From an uncultured Chloroflexota bacterium (GTDB lineage: Bacteria > Chloroflexota > Anaerolineae > Aggregatilineales > Phototrophicaceae): 5,275 nucleotides of DNA. Where the stretch lies: assembly GCA_937942935.1 (NCBI GenBank), contig CALDGT010000607.1, positions 1-5,275 of the forward strand, read 5' to 3'. The translations under genes were made by a program, and so were the position numbers. Within the stretch, counting starts at the first letter, position 1. Every line of letters begins with the position of its first letter. Below the pieces are notes generated by a model, which was not told where the DNA came from, did not search any database, and saw only the letters and a list, made by a program, of their open reading frames with translations. Shown here one piece after another: positions 4,679 through 5,275 of this stretch.

Positions 4679-5275
4679 TTAATCGGTATGATTCTTCTGC
4701 CCATGTGCATAAATAAAAAAATTATTTGTCACCTTCACATCTGCTTGAAAACCCACTTTAGCAAGGTCAGTTTGCAGTGATATTGGCTCATAAAATACTT
4801 TCACAATCTCAAATTCACGCCCATCATTCAATTTGCGTTTGAGCGTAATCCCTTCATCTGGCAATACATGGTTTTTGGCTGTAGATTCATCCACACGGCG
4901 CGAATCTATGATAAAGAGTTGTCCATTTGGTTTAAGCATGTTAGCAACATGCGACAAAAACGGGTTTAATCGGTCTGGTGGGACATGCGATAACCAAAAA
5001 CTAAAAAATATCATGTCATATTGAATCGGCGAGTGCCAAGTAAATATATCAGCCTCAATATAATTTACTTTATCCGAAGAAACTTCTATCCGATTAATTG
5101 CTATCATCTCTGGAGACGCATCTACGGCGGTGATTTTATCCCCAATTTGAATTAATTCGCGTGTCCAAAGTCCTGTTCCACATGCCAATTCAAGGATATG
5201 CCCTTGTGATGGCAAGGCGTGAAGGGCTTGTTGTAATTGTGCGATTTCGGCAAACCACAACGCATTGGCAGGCTC
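4679..5275 (-). CDS. Class I SAM-dependent methyltransferase (5' partial)
   Basis: The frame is open to the right edge, so the N-terminus is missing. The TTG at 5258-5260 is an internal Leu codon preceded in frame by EPANA. The visible 198 residues (numbered from the edge) hold a Rossmann methyltransferase core. Motif I is ILELACGTG (27-35), which binds SAM; the acidic end of strand 2 is in VDASPEMI (51-58), and an adenine-contacting AD is at 75-76. Motif IV-like YDMIFFSFWLSHVP is at 86-99 and LKPNGQLFIIDS at 114-125. The fold resembles the Methyltransf_25/11 group that methylates small molecules, but the substrate cannot be named. It appears to be mostly complete, probably lacking only a short N-terminal segment. 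It reads into the two FGE-like genes with a 27-nt gap, so it is probably the first or an early gene of that operon. Confidence 0.88.
   Translation of the reverse strand, partial: EPANALWFAEIAQLQQALHALPSQGHILELACGTGLWTRELIQIGDKITAVDASPEMIAINRIEVSSDKVNYIEADIFTWHSPIQYDMIFFSFWLSHVPPDRLNPFLSHVANMLKPNGQLFIIDSRRVDESTAKNHVLPDEGITLKRKLNDGREFEIVKVFYEPISLQTDLAKVGFQADVKVTNNFFIYAHGQKNHTD

Noticed and set aside
4671..4681. AT-rich near-palindrome TAAAATTTTTA after the methyltransferase stop, as a terminator or operator.
   Set aside because: It has no GC stem and is within the range of chance in an AT-rich spacer. The 27-nt gap to the next gene fits an operon without a terminator.
5258..5260. TTG as the start codon of the methyltransferase.
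   Set aside because: The frame stays open to the window edge with plausible residues (EPANA) before it, and there is no ribosome binding site in the remaining bases. The gene is better read as 5' truncated by the window.

Overview
The window is a compact stretch of bacterial chromosome with a moderate, slightly AT-leaning composition. It has a two-sided, convergent layout and almost no non-coding space. A Hanks-type Ser/Thr kinase with a C-terminal membrane anchor, a stand-alone YuiH-like sulfite-oxidase-type molybdoenzyme and paired FGE/SUMF1-fold proteins together suggest a Gram-positive-like or Chloroflexota-type bacterium. I favour Chloroflexota (Anaerolineae-like) from the flavour of the kinase and of the FGE-like proteins, but this is an impression from family resemblance and not a demonstrated placement.

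Plus strand (2-2949): the tail of an unidentified upstream gene (2-88), then a membrane-anchored Ser/Thr kinase (138-1370). A GNAT acetyltransferase (1370-2239) overlaps the kinase stop in a TGATG junction with a perfect AGGAGG in front. After an 86-nt gap comes a cytosolic sulfite-oxidase-like molybdopterin protein (2326-2949), followed by a hairpin plus T-run terminator (2958-2981). The kinase and GNAT are almost certainly one translationally coupled unit. The molybdoenzyme may be co-transcribed or may have its own start.

Minus strand (5275-2980): a class I SAM-dependent methyltransferase whose N-terminus lies beyond the right edge, then two tandem paralogous FGE-sulfatase (SUMF1/EgtB/PvdO-type) proteins, with gaps of only 27 and 19 nt. 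This looks like one operon reading leftwards. It converges on the plus-strand unit, with only 30 nt between the two stop codons.

Functional reading: the left half combines protein phosphorylation with acyl transfer. The right half carries a duplicated C-type-lectin-like FGE fold in which neither copy has the cysteine pair needed for formylglycine synthesis. The duplicates are near-identical in an N-terminal block (58 bp fully identical) but strongly diverged in the last ~45 residues, the part that forms the active or ligand-binding face in this fold. Linking the kinase with the FGE-like pair is a hypothesis, since they sit on opposite strands. No RNA genes, CRISPR array, insertion sequence or reverse transcriptase is visible, and no stretch over 300 bases lacks a gene.
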